64,000 nt of DNA from Pseudomonas sivasensis (lineage in GTDB: Bacteria; Pseudomonadota; Gammaproteobacteria; Pseudomonadales; Pseudomonadaceae), in the NCBI RefSeq assembly GCF_013778505.1, contig NZ_JAAOWU010000009.1, forward strand, positions 1 to 64,000, written 5' to 3'. Below the pieces are notes generated by a model that did no database searches, was not told the origin of the DNA, and saw only the letters and a list, made by a program, of their open reading frames with translations. Each line of letters opens with the position of its first letter. The stretch's first letter is position 1. The position numbers and the translations under genes are program-made. Positions 1 to 8,748 of this stretch are shown piece by piece.

Positions 1-194
1 TTCAATGTGGCAATAAGGTCAATGTGGGAGGGGGCTTGCTCCCGATAGCGGTGGATCAGCCAACTTATGCTTGGACTGAAACTCCGCCATCGGGAGCAAG
101 CCCCCTCCCACGTTTGGATCTTCAATGCTTACTGGACCGCGTCAGAGCACCTTATCCAGGGTGATCGGAAACTCCCGCACCCGCTTGCCGGTGG
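1..194. repeat. First copy of a 371-bp-period tandem duplication
   Basis: Bases 1-194 recur at 372-565 with only two differences that I see (128 C versus 499 T; 131 A versus 502 G). Identity stops at 195/566. The copy contains a REP pair and, at 142-194, the last codons of paoC on the minus strand. The simplest reading is a tandem duplication of a 371-bp unit (MFS gene tail, REP pair, paoC 3' end), with the junction at about 195-200. The intact MFS gene would then lie left of the window. Confidence 0.85.
24..111. repeat. REP inverted pair (BIME-like)
   Basis: Two inverted arms (GTGGGAGGGGGCTTGCTCCC and its complement) flank a spacer of about 45 bp. This is the commonest intergenic palindrome of the core part of the window. 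It lies downstream of paoC in the first copy of the tandem duplication. Confidence 0.9.
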
Positions 195-200
195 TTAGGC

Positions 201-371
201 GAGTTCGAGTCCGGTATCACTGCGCACTGGTTCGGCACCGTGCCCGCCGTGGTCATGGGCGGAATCGGTACGCTGGTGGTAACCGGAGTGTGGATAAAAC
301 TGTTCCCGACACTGGCGAATCGGGATCGTATGCATGTGCCGGTGGAGGAAAGCATTAAGCCCGCTGCGTGA
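201..371 (+). pseudogene. C-terminal fragment of an MFS transporter
   Basis: This frame is open from 201 to a TGA at 369-371. It encodes 56 residues with a membrane-like stretch (WFGTVPAVVMGGIGTLVV) and an end (WIKLFPTLANRDRM) that I recognise as the tail of MFS_3-type exporters. It has no start of its own, because the upstream bases are the duplicated paoC end. It is best explained as the second copy of the MFS tail produced by the 371-bp duplication. The full gene should lie left of position 1. Confidence 0.7.
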
Positions 372-394
372 TTCAATGTGGCAATAAGGTCAAT

Positions 395-482
395 GTGGGA
401 GGGGGCTTGCTCCCGATAGCGGTGGATCAGCCAACTTATGCTTGGACTGAAACTCCGCCATCGGGAGCAAGCCCCCTCCCAC
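395..482. repeat. REP inverted pair, second copy
   Basis: Identical to the pair at 24-111 and displaced by exactly 371 bp. It sits between the MFS gene tail and the 3' end of paoC, which are convergent, so it may act as a two-way terminator or mRNA-stabilising hairpin. Confidence 0.9.
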
Positions 483-512
483 GTTTGGATCTTCAATGTT
501 TGCTGGACCGCG

Positions 513-2696
513 TCAGAGCACCTTATCCAGGGTGATCGGAAACTCCCGCACCCGCTTGCCGGTGGCATGGTAAATCGCGTTGGCTACCGCCGCCGCTACC
601 CCGACAATGCCGATCTCGCCAACACCCTTGGAACCCAGTGCATTGACGATCTCGTCGTGCTCTTCGACAAATACCACGTCAATCTCGCCGATATCGGCAT
701 TCACCGGGATGTGGTACTCGGCCAGGCTGTGGTTCATGTAGCGCCCCAGTTGATGGTCGATCTGGGTTTCTTCGTGCAATGCCATGCCGATTCCCCACAC
801 CACCCCGCCGAGAATCTGGCTGCGGGCCATCTTCGGATTGACCACGCGCCCTGCCGCAATCGCGCTGACCACACGCCGCACTTTGATTGTTCCCAGGTCT
901 TCGTCCACCTGGACCTCGACGAACACCGCCGAGTGGGTGGCGGTGGCGTAACCCTCGCGTTTTTTGTCCGGCTCGCTGTCGACCTGCACTTCCAATGCGT
1001 CTTCGCCACTGTCCTTGACCAACTGCGCCAGCGACACACTCACGTCACCGGTGTGCAGTTGGCCGTCTTCAAAGCGAACGGACTCGGCGTCCTTGAACAC
1101 CGGGTAAGTCTGGCGGGCAATGCTCAGCAGTTTGGCCGTCAACGCTTCGCAGGCTTGCTGCACGGCAGTGCCCACTGAAGACACGGTAAACGATCCACCC
1201 TGCAACGGCGCGGTGGGTAAAGACGAGTCACCGAGTAGAAAATTGACATCGTCGACAGCCACGCCACTGGCCTGGGCCGCGATCTGGGTCATCACCGTGT
1301 ACGTACCGGTGCCGATGTCGGTGGTGGCGCTACTGACCGTCAATTTGCCCAGCGAATCGATACGCGCCTTGGCGCTGGCCTTCATTTGCATGGCCTCCCA
1401 CACCCCGCCGGCCATGCCCCAACCGATCAACTGGCGGCCGTCGCGCATGCTGCGCGGCTCCGGGTTGCGCTGCTTCCAGCCGAAACGCTCGGCGCCTTCG
1501 CGGTAACACTCGCGCAGGGCTTTGCTCGACCAGGGTTTATCTTCGTTCTGGTTGCGTTCGGCGTAGTTGATCAGCCGCAGTTGCACCGGGTCCATGCCCA
1601 GGGCGCAGGCCAGTTCATCCATGGCGCATTCCAGGCCAATCACGCCCAACGCGGCGCCTGGCGCGCGCATGTCCAGGGGCGTGAAGACATCCAGCGGCAC
1701 CAACTTATAAGTAAGCTGCACGTTGTCGCAGTGATAGAGCATGCCGCTCCATTCCACCACGTGTTCACTGAAGTCCTCGAAGCGCGAGGTCTGGCCAATC
1801 GCGGTATGCCCCAGCGCCAGCAAACGGCCGTTGGCGGCGGCGCCCATCTGCAAACGCTGCAGGGTGCGCGGGCGGTAGCCAAAGGTGAACATCTGCTGGC
1901 GCGTCAGGGTGACCCGCACCGAACGCTTGAGCGCCAGAGACGCCATCACCGCCAACGGCAATTGGTACTGCGGGCGCAGACCAGAGCCGAAGGCGCCTCC
2001 GACGAACGCAGCAAAGATGCGCACCTGACTTTTATCCAGGCCGAAGACTTTTTGCACATAGGCCTGGCAGTTCTGCGGGCCCTGAGTCTTGTCGTGGATG
2101 TGCAGGGTGCCATCCGGCTGATACAGCACGGTGCTGGCGTGGGGTTCCATGGGGTTGTGGTGTTCGATGGGCGTGCTGTAGTGCAGATCGAGGCTGATGG
2201 CCGCGCCGGACCATTCAGCCTGGAAGTTACCGCGCGGCTTGGGCGGGGTTTGCGGCGAGGGATAGGCCAGTTCCTGCTGGGCGAGCAGATCGGTCTCGAA
2301 GTCCTCGCACTCATAGTCGATATGCACCAGCGAGCCGGCGTGTCGCGCCAACTCCAGGTTATCGGCGATGACCAATGCCAGGGGCTGGCCGCTGTAGAGC
2401 ACGCGGTCGTTGTACAGCGGGCGAAACGGCGAGCCATCCGCCGCATCGTCATCGGCGAAGGCGTCGTCATAGCTGGCGATTTTCGGGCGGTTGAGATGAT
2501 GGATAACATCCACCACACCCGGCAGCGCTAACGCTTTGGACGCGTCGATGTTGATAACACGGCCTTTGGCGATGGTGCTGGACACCACGCTGCCATGAAG
2601 CAGGCCAGCCTCAGGAAACTCACCGGCGTACCGCGCCTGGCCTGTGACCTTGAGCAGACCGTCGACACGGTTCAAGGGTTTACCGATAGCGGTCAT
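513..2696 (-). CDS. paoC: Xanthine dehydrogenase-family aldehyde oxidoreductase, molybdopterin-binding subunit (PaoC-like)
   Basis: This is the large molybdenum-cofactor subunit of a three-subunit aldehyde dehydrogenase. Such enzymes oxidise aldehydes, often aromatic, to acids with water as the oxygen source. The 727 residues match the usual size of PaoC/YagR. The start MTAIGKPLNRVDGLLKVTGQARYAGEF is typical of the N-terminal domain of the family. The GVGEIG motif near residue 695 carries the expected catalytic glutamate. The gene overlaps paoB by 4 bp (ATGA), so the two are translationally coupled. The 3' end is duplicated at 142-194. No XdhC/PaoD-type cofactor chaperone is present in the window, so cofactor sulfuration must depend on a gene elsewhere. 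The substrate cannot be told from sequence. Confidence 0.9.
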   Translation of the reverse strand: MTAIGKPLNRVDGLLKVTGQARYAGEFPEAGLLHGSVVSSTIAKGRVINIDASKALALPGVVDVIHHLNRPKIASYDDAFADDDAADGSPFRPLYNDRVLYSGQPLALVIADNLELARHAGSLVHIDYECEDFETDLLAQQELAYPSPQTPPKPRGNFQAEWSGAAISLDLHYSTPIEHHNPMEPHASTVLYQPDGTLHIHDKTQGPQNCQAYVQKVFGLDKSQVRIFAAFVGGAFGSGLRPQYQLPLAVMASLALKRSVRVTLTRQQMFTFGYRPRTLQRLQMGAAANGRLLALGHTAIGQTSRFEDFSEHVVEWSGMLYHCDNVQLTYKLVPLDVFTPLDMRAPGAALGVIGLECAMDELACALGMDPVQLRLINYAERNQNEDKPWSSKALRECYREGAERFGWKQRNPEPRSMRDGRQLIGWGMAGGVWEAMQMKASAKARIDSLGKLTVSSATTDIGTGTYTVMTQIAAQASGVAVDDVNFLLGDSSLPTAPLQGGSFTVSSVGTAVQQACEALTAKLLSIARQTYPVFKDAESVRFEDGQLHTGDVSVSLAQLVKDSGEDALEVQVDSEPDKKREGYATATHSAVFVEVQVDEDLGTIKVRRVVSAIAAGRVVNPKMARSQILGGVVWGIGMALHEETQIDHQLGRYMNHSLAEYHIPVNADIGEIDVVFVEEHDEIVNALGSKGVGEIGIVGVAAAVANAIYHATGKRVREFPITLDKVL

Positions 2697-3682
2697 GGCT
2701 GTTCTCCTGCAACGGCGGCATCGCTCAGCGCGCGGATAATTGCGCGGCGCGCGAGCTTGATCTTGAAGCCGTTATGTTCCAGCGGCTCGGCGTCTTGCAG
2801 CAGCACGTCGGCGGCGTTGCTGAAGGTTTCGCGGCTGACGGTCTGACCGATCAGCGCGGCTTCTACCGCGCGGTCACGCCAAGGTTTGTGGGCCACGCCG
2901 CCGAGGGCCAGGCGAGCGTCAACAATAGTGTCGCCGTCCAGTTCAAGGGCGGCGGCGACTGAGACCAAGGCAAACGCGTAAGACGCGCGATCGCGAATCT
3001 TCAAATAGTGGCTGTGACGTGCCAGATGGTCGGCGGGCAATTCAATTGCAGTGATCAGCTCATCGTCAGCCAGCAGGTTGTCGCGCTGCGGCGTATCGCC
3101 AGGAAGACGATGGAAGTCGGCGAACTCGATGACCCGTGCGCCGCCACGTCCCTCCACATGCACCCGCGCCTCCAACGCAGCCAAGGCGACGCACATGTCC
3201 GACGGATGAGTGGCCACGCACTGCGCGCTGGCGCCAAGAATCGCATGGATACGGTTCAACCCGCTGCGGGCCGGGCAACCACTGCCGGGTTCGCGTTTAT
3301 TGCACGGCACCGTGGCGTCGTAGAAGTAGTAGCAACGGGTGCGCTGCAGCAAGTTACCGCCGGTACTGGCCATGTTGCGCAGTTGCGGCGAAGCACCTGC
3401 GAGGATGGCTTGGGACAGCAGCGGGTAACGCTCTTCAATCAACGGGTGCCAGGCCAGGTCGGCGTTGCTCACCAGCGCGCCGATCCGCAGGCCGCCATCG
3501 GCGGTTTCTTCAATACCATGCAGTGGCAGGCCGGTGATATCGATCAGGTGTTCGGGACGGCTGATGTTTTCTTTCATCAGGTCCAACAGGTTCGTACCAC
3601 CGGCAATAAAACGCGATGCGCCGCTGGTCAGGTGCACGGCCTCCTGTACGTCGACAGGTTTGCTGTAGTGGAAGGGATTCAT
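2693..3682 (-). CDS. paoB: Aldehyde oxidoreductase FAD-binding subunit with extra Fe-S motif (PaoB-like)
   Basis: This is the middle subunit, which passes electrons from the iron-sulfur subunit to FAD. It has 329 residues. The N-terminal FAD-binding motif FIAGGTNLLDLMK is at about residues 25-37 and the conserved ASTGGNLLQRTRCYYF segment at about 106-121. A cysteine-rich insertion (CYYFYD, then CNKREPGSGCPA) follows and continues to AILGASAQCVATHPSDM. These cysteines match the insertion that in E. coli PaoB binds an additional [4Fe-4S] cluster, which most xanthine dehydrogenases lack. The gene overlaps paoA and paoC by 4 bp each. Confidence 0.9.
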   Translation of the reverse strand: MNPFHYSKPVDVQEAVHLTSGASRFIAGGTNLLDLMKENISRPEHLIDITGLPLHGIEETADGGLRIGALVSNADLAWHPLIEERYPLLSQAILAGASPQLRNMASTGGNLLQRTRCYYFYDATVPCNKREPGSGCPARSGLNRIHAILGASAQCVATHPSDMCVALAALEARVHVEGRGGARVIEFADFHRLPGDTPQRDNLLADDELITAIELPADHLARHSHYLKIRDRASYAFALVSVAAALELDGDTIVDARLALGGVAHKPWRDRAVEAALIGQTVSRETFSNAADVLLQDAEPLEHNGFKIKLARRAIIRALSDAAVAGEQP

Positions 3683-4185
3683 TGCTCACCTCCCAGGCCG
3701 TCTTTGATGGCATCGCGGATATTGGTATAGGCACCGCAGCGGCACAGGTTGCCGCTCATCAATTCCTGGATTTGTGCAGTGTCGTGGGCACGGCCTTCAT
3801 TGGCCAGGCCGACGGCGGAGCAAATCTGCCCGGGGGTGCAGTAGCCGCACTGGAATGCATCATGTTTGATGAAGGCTTGCTGCATGGGGTGCAACTGATC
3901 GCCGCTGGCCAAGCCTTCGATGGTGGTCAGCTCGGCGCCATCGCACATCACGGCCAGGGTCAGGCAGGCGTTTATGCGCTTGCCATCGCGCAGGACGGTG
4001 CAGGCACCACATTGGCCGTGGTCGCAGCCTTTTTTACTGCCGACCAGGTCGAGTTGTTCCCGTAGCAAGTCCAACAACGTGGTCCAGGGCAATACGTCCA
4101 ACTGACGATCCTGGCCATTGAGGGTCAAGCGTATGGAGTGGGCGACGAACGGTTGGGCCGCCGCGCCATTGGGGGTCGCGCTCAT
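3679..4185 (-). CDS. paoA: Aldehyde oxidoreductase 2Fe-2S subunit (PaoA-like), apparently cytoplasmic
   Basis: This small subunit carries two [2Fe-2S] clusters. The plant-ferredoxin-type motif CDHGQCGAC plus a downstream Cys is in the N-terminal half, and the paired motifs CGYC and CRC are in the C-terminal half. I start it at ATG 4185, because the GAGG at about 4192 is well spaced for it. An in-frame GTG at 4191 is possible but overlaps that site. Unlike E. coli PaoA, no twin-arginine signal is visible (MSATPNGAAAQPFVAHS...), so the enzyme is probably cytoplasmic. It is the first gene of the paoABC-type operon. Confidence 0.88.
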   Translation of the reverse strand: MSATPNGAAAQPFVAHSIRLTLNGQDRQLDVLPWTTLLDLLREQLDLVGSKKGCDHGQCGACTVLRDGKRINACLTLAVMCDGAELTTIEGLASGDQLHPMQQAFIKHDAFQCGYCTPGQICSAVGLANEGRAHDTAQIQELMSGNLCRCGAYTNIRDAIKDGLGGEQ

Positions 4186-4281
4186 AAACACCTCACGGGT
4201 TGGTGTACATCCGCGGCGTTCAGGAAAGTCGCCGTCTCAGGGGTACGACTTCCCGGGGTTTTGAGCGTTCAAGATGATTGA

Positions 4282-4728
4282 TCAGCGGATATTGAGCAGG
4301 ATCTTCAAGGTGTTTCGCGGGGGATTGATCGATGAGTTGCTGTATTCGAACCAGCCTTGGGCTTCCACATTCAGGTCAAACACATAGATGTAGCCCATCA
4401 AGGTGCCCCCGCCAGCGCAGGCCTGGCTGACGTTGCCGACCTGGCACACCGGCGTGCGCTGGCCGTTGAGCTGCGCGCCGTTGAAGAGGCCGACCGGGTT
4501 GTTACCCAGGCCCACTTCCATCACCGACACCTTGGTCGGCCCTCGGTGCGTGCACATCTGCGTGGTGCTGGTGCGCTCTGGAATGGTTTCGGTGCACTTG
4601 GCCGATTCGACCTTGAACACGCGCACTTCGCTCAAGGCCGGTGCAGTCGCGCCCCAGACCGGTGCCGCACCCAGCCACAGGCCGAGACAAGGGATCAGGG
4701 CTAGACTCCACGCGTTGGCTTTTTTCAT
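4282..4728 (-). CDS. Small secreted protein, DUF4879-like
   Basis: The protein has 148 residues. An N-terminal signal peptide (MKKANAWSLALIPCLGLWLG, Ala-rich cleavage region VWGATA) is followed by a globular domain with four cysteines (KCTETIP, MCTHRG, VCQVG, ACAGGG). The domain resembles DUF4879 (YolA-like) proteins of unknown function, which is recognition from memory. I prefer ATG 4728 over the longer frame from 4785 because it begins exactly at a lysine-rich signal peptide, although no strong ribosome site precedes it. The gene stands alone between the pao operon and the divergent permease gene. Confidence 0.65.
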   Translation of the reverse strand: MKKANAWSLALIPCLGLWLGAAPVWGATAPALSEVRVFKVESAKCTETIPERTSTTQMCTHRGPTKVSVMEVGLGNNPVGLFNGAQLNGQRTPVCQVGNVSQACAGGGTLMGYIYVFDLNVEAQGWFEYSNSSINPPRNTLKILLNIR

Positions 4729-4916
4729 GCTGTCGATGACCCGGTATTGAACGTCGGCGCAGTATGCCTCAAGGCCATGCGCCATACAGCCTCGGCTGCT
4801 GGTATGATGCGCCGCTTTTTCCGATCCTCTCTGAAACCACAGGCGTTTGGCGCAGTTTGTGCTTTGACTTAGAGGTCAACAAATCACGACGCAAGATAGC
4901 GTCACAGGGAGCAGGC

Positions 4917-6212
4917 ATGCTGGAAAAGCTGTTTCAACTCAAGGCACACAACACGAACGTGCGCACCGAGATTCTCGCGGGCATCACGACATTCCTGGCC
5001 ATGGCCTACATCCTGTTCGTGAACCCGAGCATCCTCGGCGAAACCGGCATGGATAAGGGCGCGGTATTTGTCGCGACCTGCCTGGCAGCGGCCATCGGCT
5101 CGACCGTGATGGGCCTGATCGCCAACTACCCGATCGCACTCGCGCCGGGCATGGGCCTCAACGCCTTCTTTACCTATACCGTGGTCCTGCACATGGGCCA
5201 CACCTGGCAAGTGGCGCTGGGTGCGGTGTTTATTTCGGCGGTGCTGTTCTTCCTGCTGTCGATCTTCCGCATCCGTGAGTGGATCATCAACGCCATCCCG
5301 CTTCCTCTGCGTTCGGCGATTGCCGCCGGTATCGGCCTGTTCCTGGCGTTGATCGCCCTGCACAACGCCGGAATCGTGGTGAGCAACCCGGCCACCATGG
5401 TAGGCCTGGGCGACCTGACAAAAGCGGCCCCGATCCTCGCCACCCTCGGTTTTGTGCTGATCGTCGCACTGGAAGCCCTGGCCGTGCGTGGCGCGGTGCT
5501 GATCGGCATTCTTGCGGTCACTATCGCGTCCATCGTCCTGGGCGTGACCCCGTTTGGCGGCGTGACCTCGATGCCCCCTTCGCTGGCCCCGACCTTCCTG
5601 CAGCTGGATATCAAAGGCGCACTGGACATCGGCCTGGTCAGCGTGATCTTCGCGTTCCTGTTCGTTGACCTGTTCGACAACTCCGGCACCCTGATCGGCG
5701 TCGCCAAGCGCGCCGGCCTGATGAGCAAGGACGGCCACATGCCGAAAATGGGCCGCGCCCTGATCGCCGACAGCACCGCCGCCATGGCCGGTTCGCTGCT
5801 GGGCACGTCGACCACCACCAGCTACATCGAATCCGCCGCGGGCGTGAGCGCCGGTGGCCGAACCGGTTTGACCGCCATCGTGGTGGCGATCCTGTTCCTG
5901 TTGGCGCTGTTCTTCTCGCCACTGGCCGCCAGCGTACCGGCGTTTGCCACGGCGCCGGCACTGCTGTTCGTGGCGGTGCTGATGACCCAGGGCCTGGCAG
6001 AAATCGACTGGGATGACATTACTGTTGCAGCCCCGGTGGTGGTCACCGCCCTGGCGATGCCCTTCACATACTCCATTGCCAACGGCATCGCCTTCGGTTT
6101 CATCGCCTGGACCGCCATCAAGCTGCTTTCGGGCCGCTACCGTGAGCTGAACCCAGCGTTGGTGATTCTGTCGATTCTGTTCGTGATCAAGCTGGGCTGG
6201 TTCAACGCATGA
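4917..6212 (+). CDS. NCS2/AzgA-family purine permease
   Basis: Proton-coupled inner-membrane uptake of hypoxanthine, guanine or adenine is expected for this family. The protein has 431 residues and about 12-14 hydrophobic segments. Family signatures are visible: TEILAGITTFLAMAYILFVNP near the N-terminus, ALAPGMGLNAFF, the FLFVDLFDNSGTLIGV segment, and the GTSTTTSYIESAAGVSAGGRTG motif of AzgA/PbuG permeases. The start at ATG 4917 has AGGGAG about 8 bases upstream. A longer frame from 4764 reads through non-membrane sequence and is unlikely. The gene overlaps trmA by 4 bp (ATGA), so the two are probably one transcript. I saw no purine riboswitch in the leader. Confidence 0.9.
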   Translation: MLEKLFQLKAHNTNVRTEILAGITTFLAMAYILFVNPSILGETGMDKGAVFVATCLAAAIGSTVMGLIANYPIALAPGMGLNAFFTYTVVLHMGHTWQVALGAVFISAVLFFLLSIFRIREWIINAIPLPLRSAIAAGIGLFLALIALHNAGIVVSNPATMVGLGDLTKAAPILATLGFVLIVALEALAVRGAVLIGILAVTIASIVLGVTPFGGVTSMPPSLAPTFLQLDIKGALDIGLVSVIFAFLFVDLFDNSGTLIGVAKRAGLMSKDGHMPKMGRALIADSTAAMAGSLLGTSTTTSYIESAAGVSAGGRTGLTAIVVAILFLLALFFSPLAASVPAFATAPALLFVAVLMTQGLAEIDWDDITVAAPVVVTALAMPFTYSIANGIAFGFIAWTAIKLLSGRYRELNPALVILSILFVIKLGWFNA

Positions 6213-7288
6213 CTTTTGACGCCGCAGGCTACACCGTTCAACTGCAGGACAAGGTCACGCGCTTGCGTGACCTGCTGGCGCCGTTCGACGCGCCCGAGCC
6301 ACAGGTATTCGACTCACCGCTGCAGAACTTCCGCCTGCGGGCGGAGTTCCGCCTGTGGCGCGAAGGCGGAGATCGCCACTACGCCATGTTCTCCCAGGAC
6401 GACAAGCGCACGCCGATCCTGATCGAAGAATTCCCGATTGCCAGCCAACGCATCAATCAGTTGATGCCCCAACTCAAGGCCGCCTGGCAAGCCAGCGCCG
6501 CCCTGAGCCACAAGCTGTTCCAGGTGGAGTTCCTCACCACCCTGGCCGGCGATGCGATGATTACCCTGTGTTATCACCGCCCGCTGGACGAGCATTGGCA
6601 CACGGCGGCGAACAAGCTGGCAGCTGATTTGAATGTCAGCATCATCGGCCGCTCCAAGGGCAAGCGCGATGTGATCGGCCACGACTACGTGGTGGAAAAA
6701 CTCGATGTGGGCGGGCGCACCTTCAGCTACCGCCAACCCGAAGGCGCGTTCACCCAGCCCAACGGCACGGTGAACCAGAAGATGCTCAACTGGGCATACG
6801 AAGCCTTGGGCGATCGCCCGGATGACTTGCTGGAGCTGTACTGCGGCAACGGCAACTTCACCCTGCCGCTCGCCACCCGCGTACGCAAAGTGCTGGCCAC
6901 CGAAATCAGCAAGACCTCGGTGAGTGCGGCCCTGAGCAACCTCGATGAAAACGCGGTGGATAACGTCACGCTGGTGCGACTATCTGCCGAAGAACTCACC
7001 CAAGCGCTGAATGAAGTGCGCCCGTTCCGTCGCCTGCAGGGCATCGATCTGAAGAGCTACGAATTCGGCAGCGTCTTCGTCGACCCGCCCCGCGCCGGCA
7101 TGGACCCGGACACTTGCGAATTGACCCGTCGCTTCGACAACATTCTGTACATCTCCTGCAACCCGGAGACGTTGGCGGCGAACATTGCGCAGTTGCATGA
7201 CACGCACCGCATTACGCAATGCGCGATGTTTGACCAGTTCCCGTGGACGCACCATATGGAATCCGGGGTGTTGCTGACTCGTCGGTAA
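6209..7288 (+). CDS. trmA: tRNA (uracil-5-)-methyltransferase TrmA
   Basis: This enzyme methylates U54 of tRNA to ribothymidine using S-adenosylmethionine. The 359 residues match the usual length. Visible motifs are the SAM-binding LELYCGNGNFTLPLA, the FVDPPRAGMD motif, and the catalytic-cysteine loop YISCNPETLAANI. The C-terminal glutamate lies in HHMESGVLL. The first codon overlaps the stop of the permease gene, so translation is coupled. A REP pair follows the gene. Confidence 0.96.
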   Translation: MTFDAAGYTVQLQDKVTRLRDLLAPFDAPEPQVFDSPLQNFRLRAEFRLWREGGDRHYAMFSQDDKRTPILIEEFPIASQRINQLMPQLKAAWQASAALSHKLFQVEFLTTLAGDAMITLCYHRPLDEHWHTAANKLAADLNVSIIGRSKGKRDVIGHDYVVEKLDVGGRTFSYRQPEGAFTQPNGTVNQKMLNWAYEALGDRPDDLLELYCGNGNFTLPLATRVRKVLATEISKTSVSAALSNLDENAVDNVTLVRLSAEELTQALNEVRPFRRLQGIDLKSYEFGSVFVDPPRAGMDPDTCELTRRFDNILYISCNPETLAANIAQLHDTHRITQCAMFDQFPWTHHMESGVLLTRR

Positions 7289-7314
7289 TTCCAAGGCTGG
7301 TAGCAGTTCAACAT

Positions 7315-7401
7315 GTGGGAGGGGGCTTGCTCCCGATGGCGGTGGGTCAGTTGAAGGTTTGCTGATTGACGCACTGCTATCGGGGGCAAGCCCCCTCCCA
7401 C
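7315..7401. repeat. REP inverted pair
   Basis: Two GTGGGAGGGGGCTTGC arms in inverted orientation lie between the convergent trmA and hasF genes. Probably a two-way terminator or stabiliser. Confidence 0.9.
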
Positions 7402-7431
7402 ATTGGCTTGGTGTATTGGCAAATAGCGTTG

Positions 7432-8748
7432 TCAGGCCGACGGTTGGAAATACCCCGCCAACGCCCGCAAGTCCTGCTCGCTGAGCAGTCCCGCGTAATA
7501 CTTCAACTGAATCCTGGCCAGCAAATACGCATGTCGAGCGTTCGCCAGGTCGCGGCGGGCGGTGAACAGTTGCTGTTCGGCGTCGAGCACGTCGAGGTTA
7601 ACGCGCTCGCCTCCGCTGACGCTTTTCTTCGTCGCGGTGACCAGTGCCGTGGCGGAGCTGACGGCCATTTCATAAGCCCGCACTTTTGCCGCGCCGCTGG
7701 TATTGAGGTTGAACTGCTTGCGCAACTCCACCAGCGTGGCCGAGGTTTGCGCGTCCAGTTCGTACTGGGCCTGGCTCAATTGATTGCCCGCCTGACGAGT
7801 AGAAGCCGACACCGAACCGCCGGCAAACAATGGCAAGCTGACCTGAATGCCGACGCTGTTGGTGTCGTACTGCTGGTTGTAGCTGCTTTCCGAATCGGAA
7901 CGGGTCTGGCGGCTGCTGGCGTACAGGCTGACCTTGGGCATGTGCCCGGCGCGTTTGCGCTCCACTTCGTAGGACGCCACGTCCAACGCGTGATGCTGGG
8001 ATTTAAGCTCCGGATTGTTGGCCATGGCCATTTCCCGCCAGGTCTCGAAACGGTTCGGCTCCAGGGGCGGGATATCGAATTGACGGGTCAGCGGCGCCAG
8101 TTCTTCGATCTGCAGCGGTTGGCCGACGATGGCTTCCAACTCTCGCAGCGCGCTGTCCTGGGCATCCAGGGATTCGATTTCTTCAGCCTGGGCCAGGCTT
8201 AGGCGCGCTTGGGTTTCCAGCACATCGGTACGTGTCCCCTCGCCACCTTTGAGCAGGCGATCGTTGAGTTGCAGGCGTTCGGCAAATGCGCGTTTCTGCG
8301 CGCGGCTCAACTCGATGCGTTCCTGGGCCAGCAACGCCTGGCTGTAAGCGCTGAGTACCCGCACCGCAAGTTCCTGGCTTTTGCCGCGAAAGCGCTCATC
8401 GGCCATCAGCGCCTGGGCCGTGCCTTGGCGAAACCGCGCGTAGGCTTCGTAGTCCAGCAGTGGTTGCTGCAAGGTCAGGGTCGAGGCATAGCTGCGGTAG
8501 TCGCGGTCGCTGGTGACATCTCCTGCGGTCACCTGCGACTCGTTGCGCGAATTGTTGTAGCTCCACGACAGATTCGGCAGCAACGCCGCCCGACCTATCA
8601 CGCGATTCTCTTCACCGGCCTCACGCGCCTGGATGGCGGCCTGAAAAGTCGGGTCATTGCGCAGCGCCAGGTCGTACGCATCCAACAACCCCAGGGCTTG
8701 CGCAGCCGGTGTAAAGCTCACGCACAAGGTAAACAGCAGCGCCTTCAT
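7432..8748 (-). CDS. hasF: TolC-family outer-membrane channel of the Has type I secretion system
   Basis: This is the outer-membrane tunnel of the three-part exporter. It has 438 residues, with a signal peptide (MKALLFTLCVSFTPAAQALG) and then the TolC repeat architecture: LLDAYDLALRNDPTFQAA at the start of repeat 1 and long heptad-rich helices with LPLFAGGSVSASTRQA near the middle of repeat 2. The gene overlaps hasE by 4 bp and is the last gene of the has block. It resembles AprF as much as HasF. The assignment to heme acquisition rests on its position next to hasD-hasE and hasA. Confidence 0.9.
   Translation of the reverse strand: MKALLFTLCVSFTPAAQALGLLDAYDLALRNDPTFQAAIQAREAGEENRVIGRAALLPNLSWSYNNSRNESQVTAGDVTSDRDYRSYASTLTLQQPLLDYEAYARFRQGTAQALMADERFRGKSQELAVRVLSAYSQALLAQERIELSRAQKRAFAERLQLNDRLLKGGEGTRTDVLETQARLSLAQAEEIESLDAQDSALRELEAIVGQPLQIEELAPLTRQFDIPPLEPNRFETWREMAMANNPELKSQHHALDVASYEVERKRAGHMPKVSLYASSRQTRSDSESSYNQQYDTNSVGIQVSLPLFAGGSVSASTRQAGNQLSQAQYELDAQTSATLVELRKQFNLNTSGAAKVRAYEMAVSSATALVTATKKSVSGGERVNLDVLDAEQQLFTARRDLANARHAYLLARIQLKYYAGLLSEQDLRALAGYFQPSA

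Noticed and set aside
438..3730. Long open frames on the plus strand opposite paoC and paoB (for example 438-1178, 1386-2531, 3008-3730)
   Set aside because: They lie antisense to well-supported genes in GC-rich DNA, lack ribosome sites and show no family motifs.
4764..4916. Upstream extension of the purine permease
   Set aside because: The added 51 residues are not membrane-like or family-conserved, and a good ribosome site precedes ATG 4917.
5174..5818. Minus-strand open frame inside the permease gene
   Set aside because: Antisense shadow with Arg/Ser/Pro-rich composition typical of reversed membrane-protein codons.
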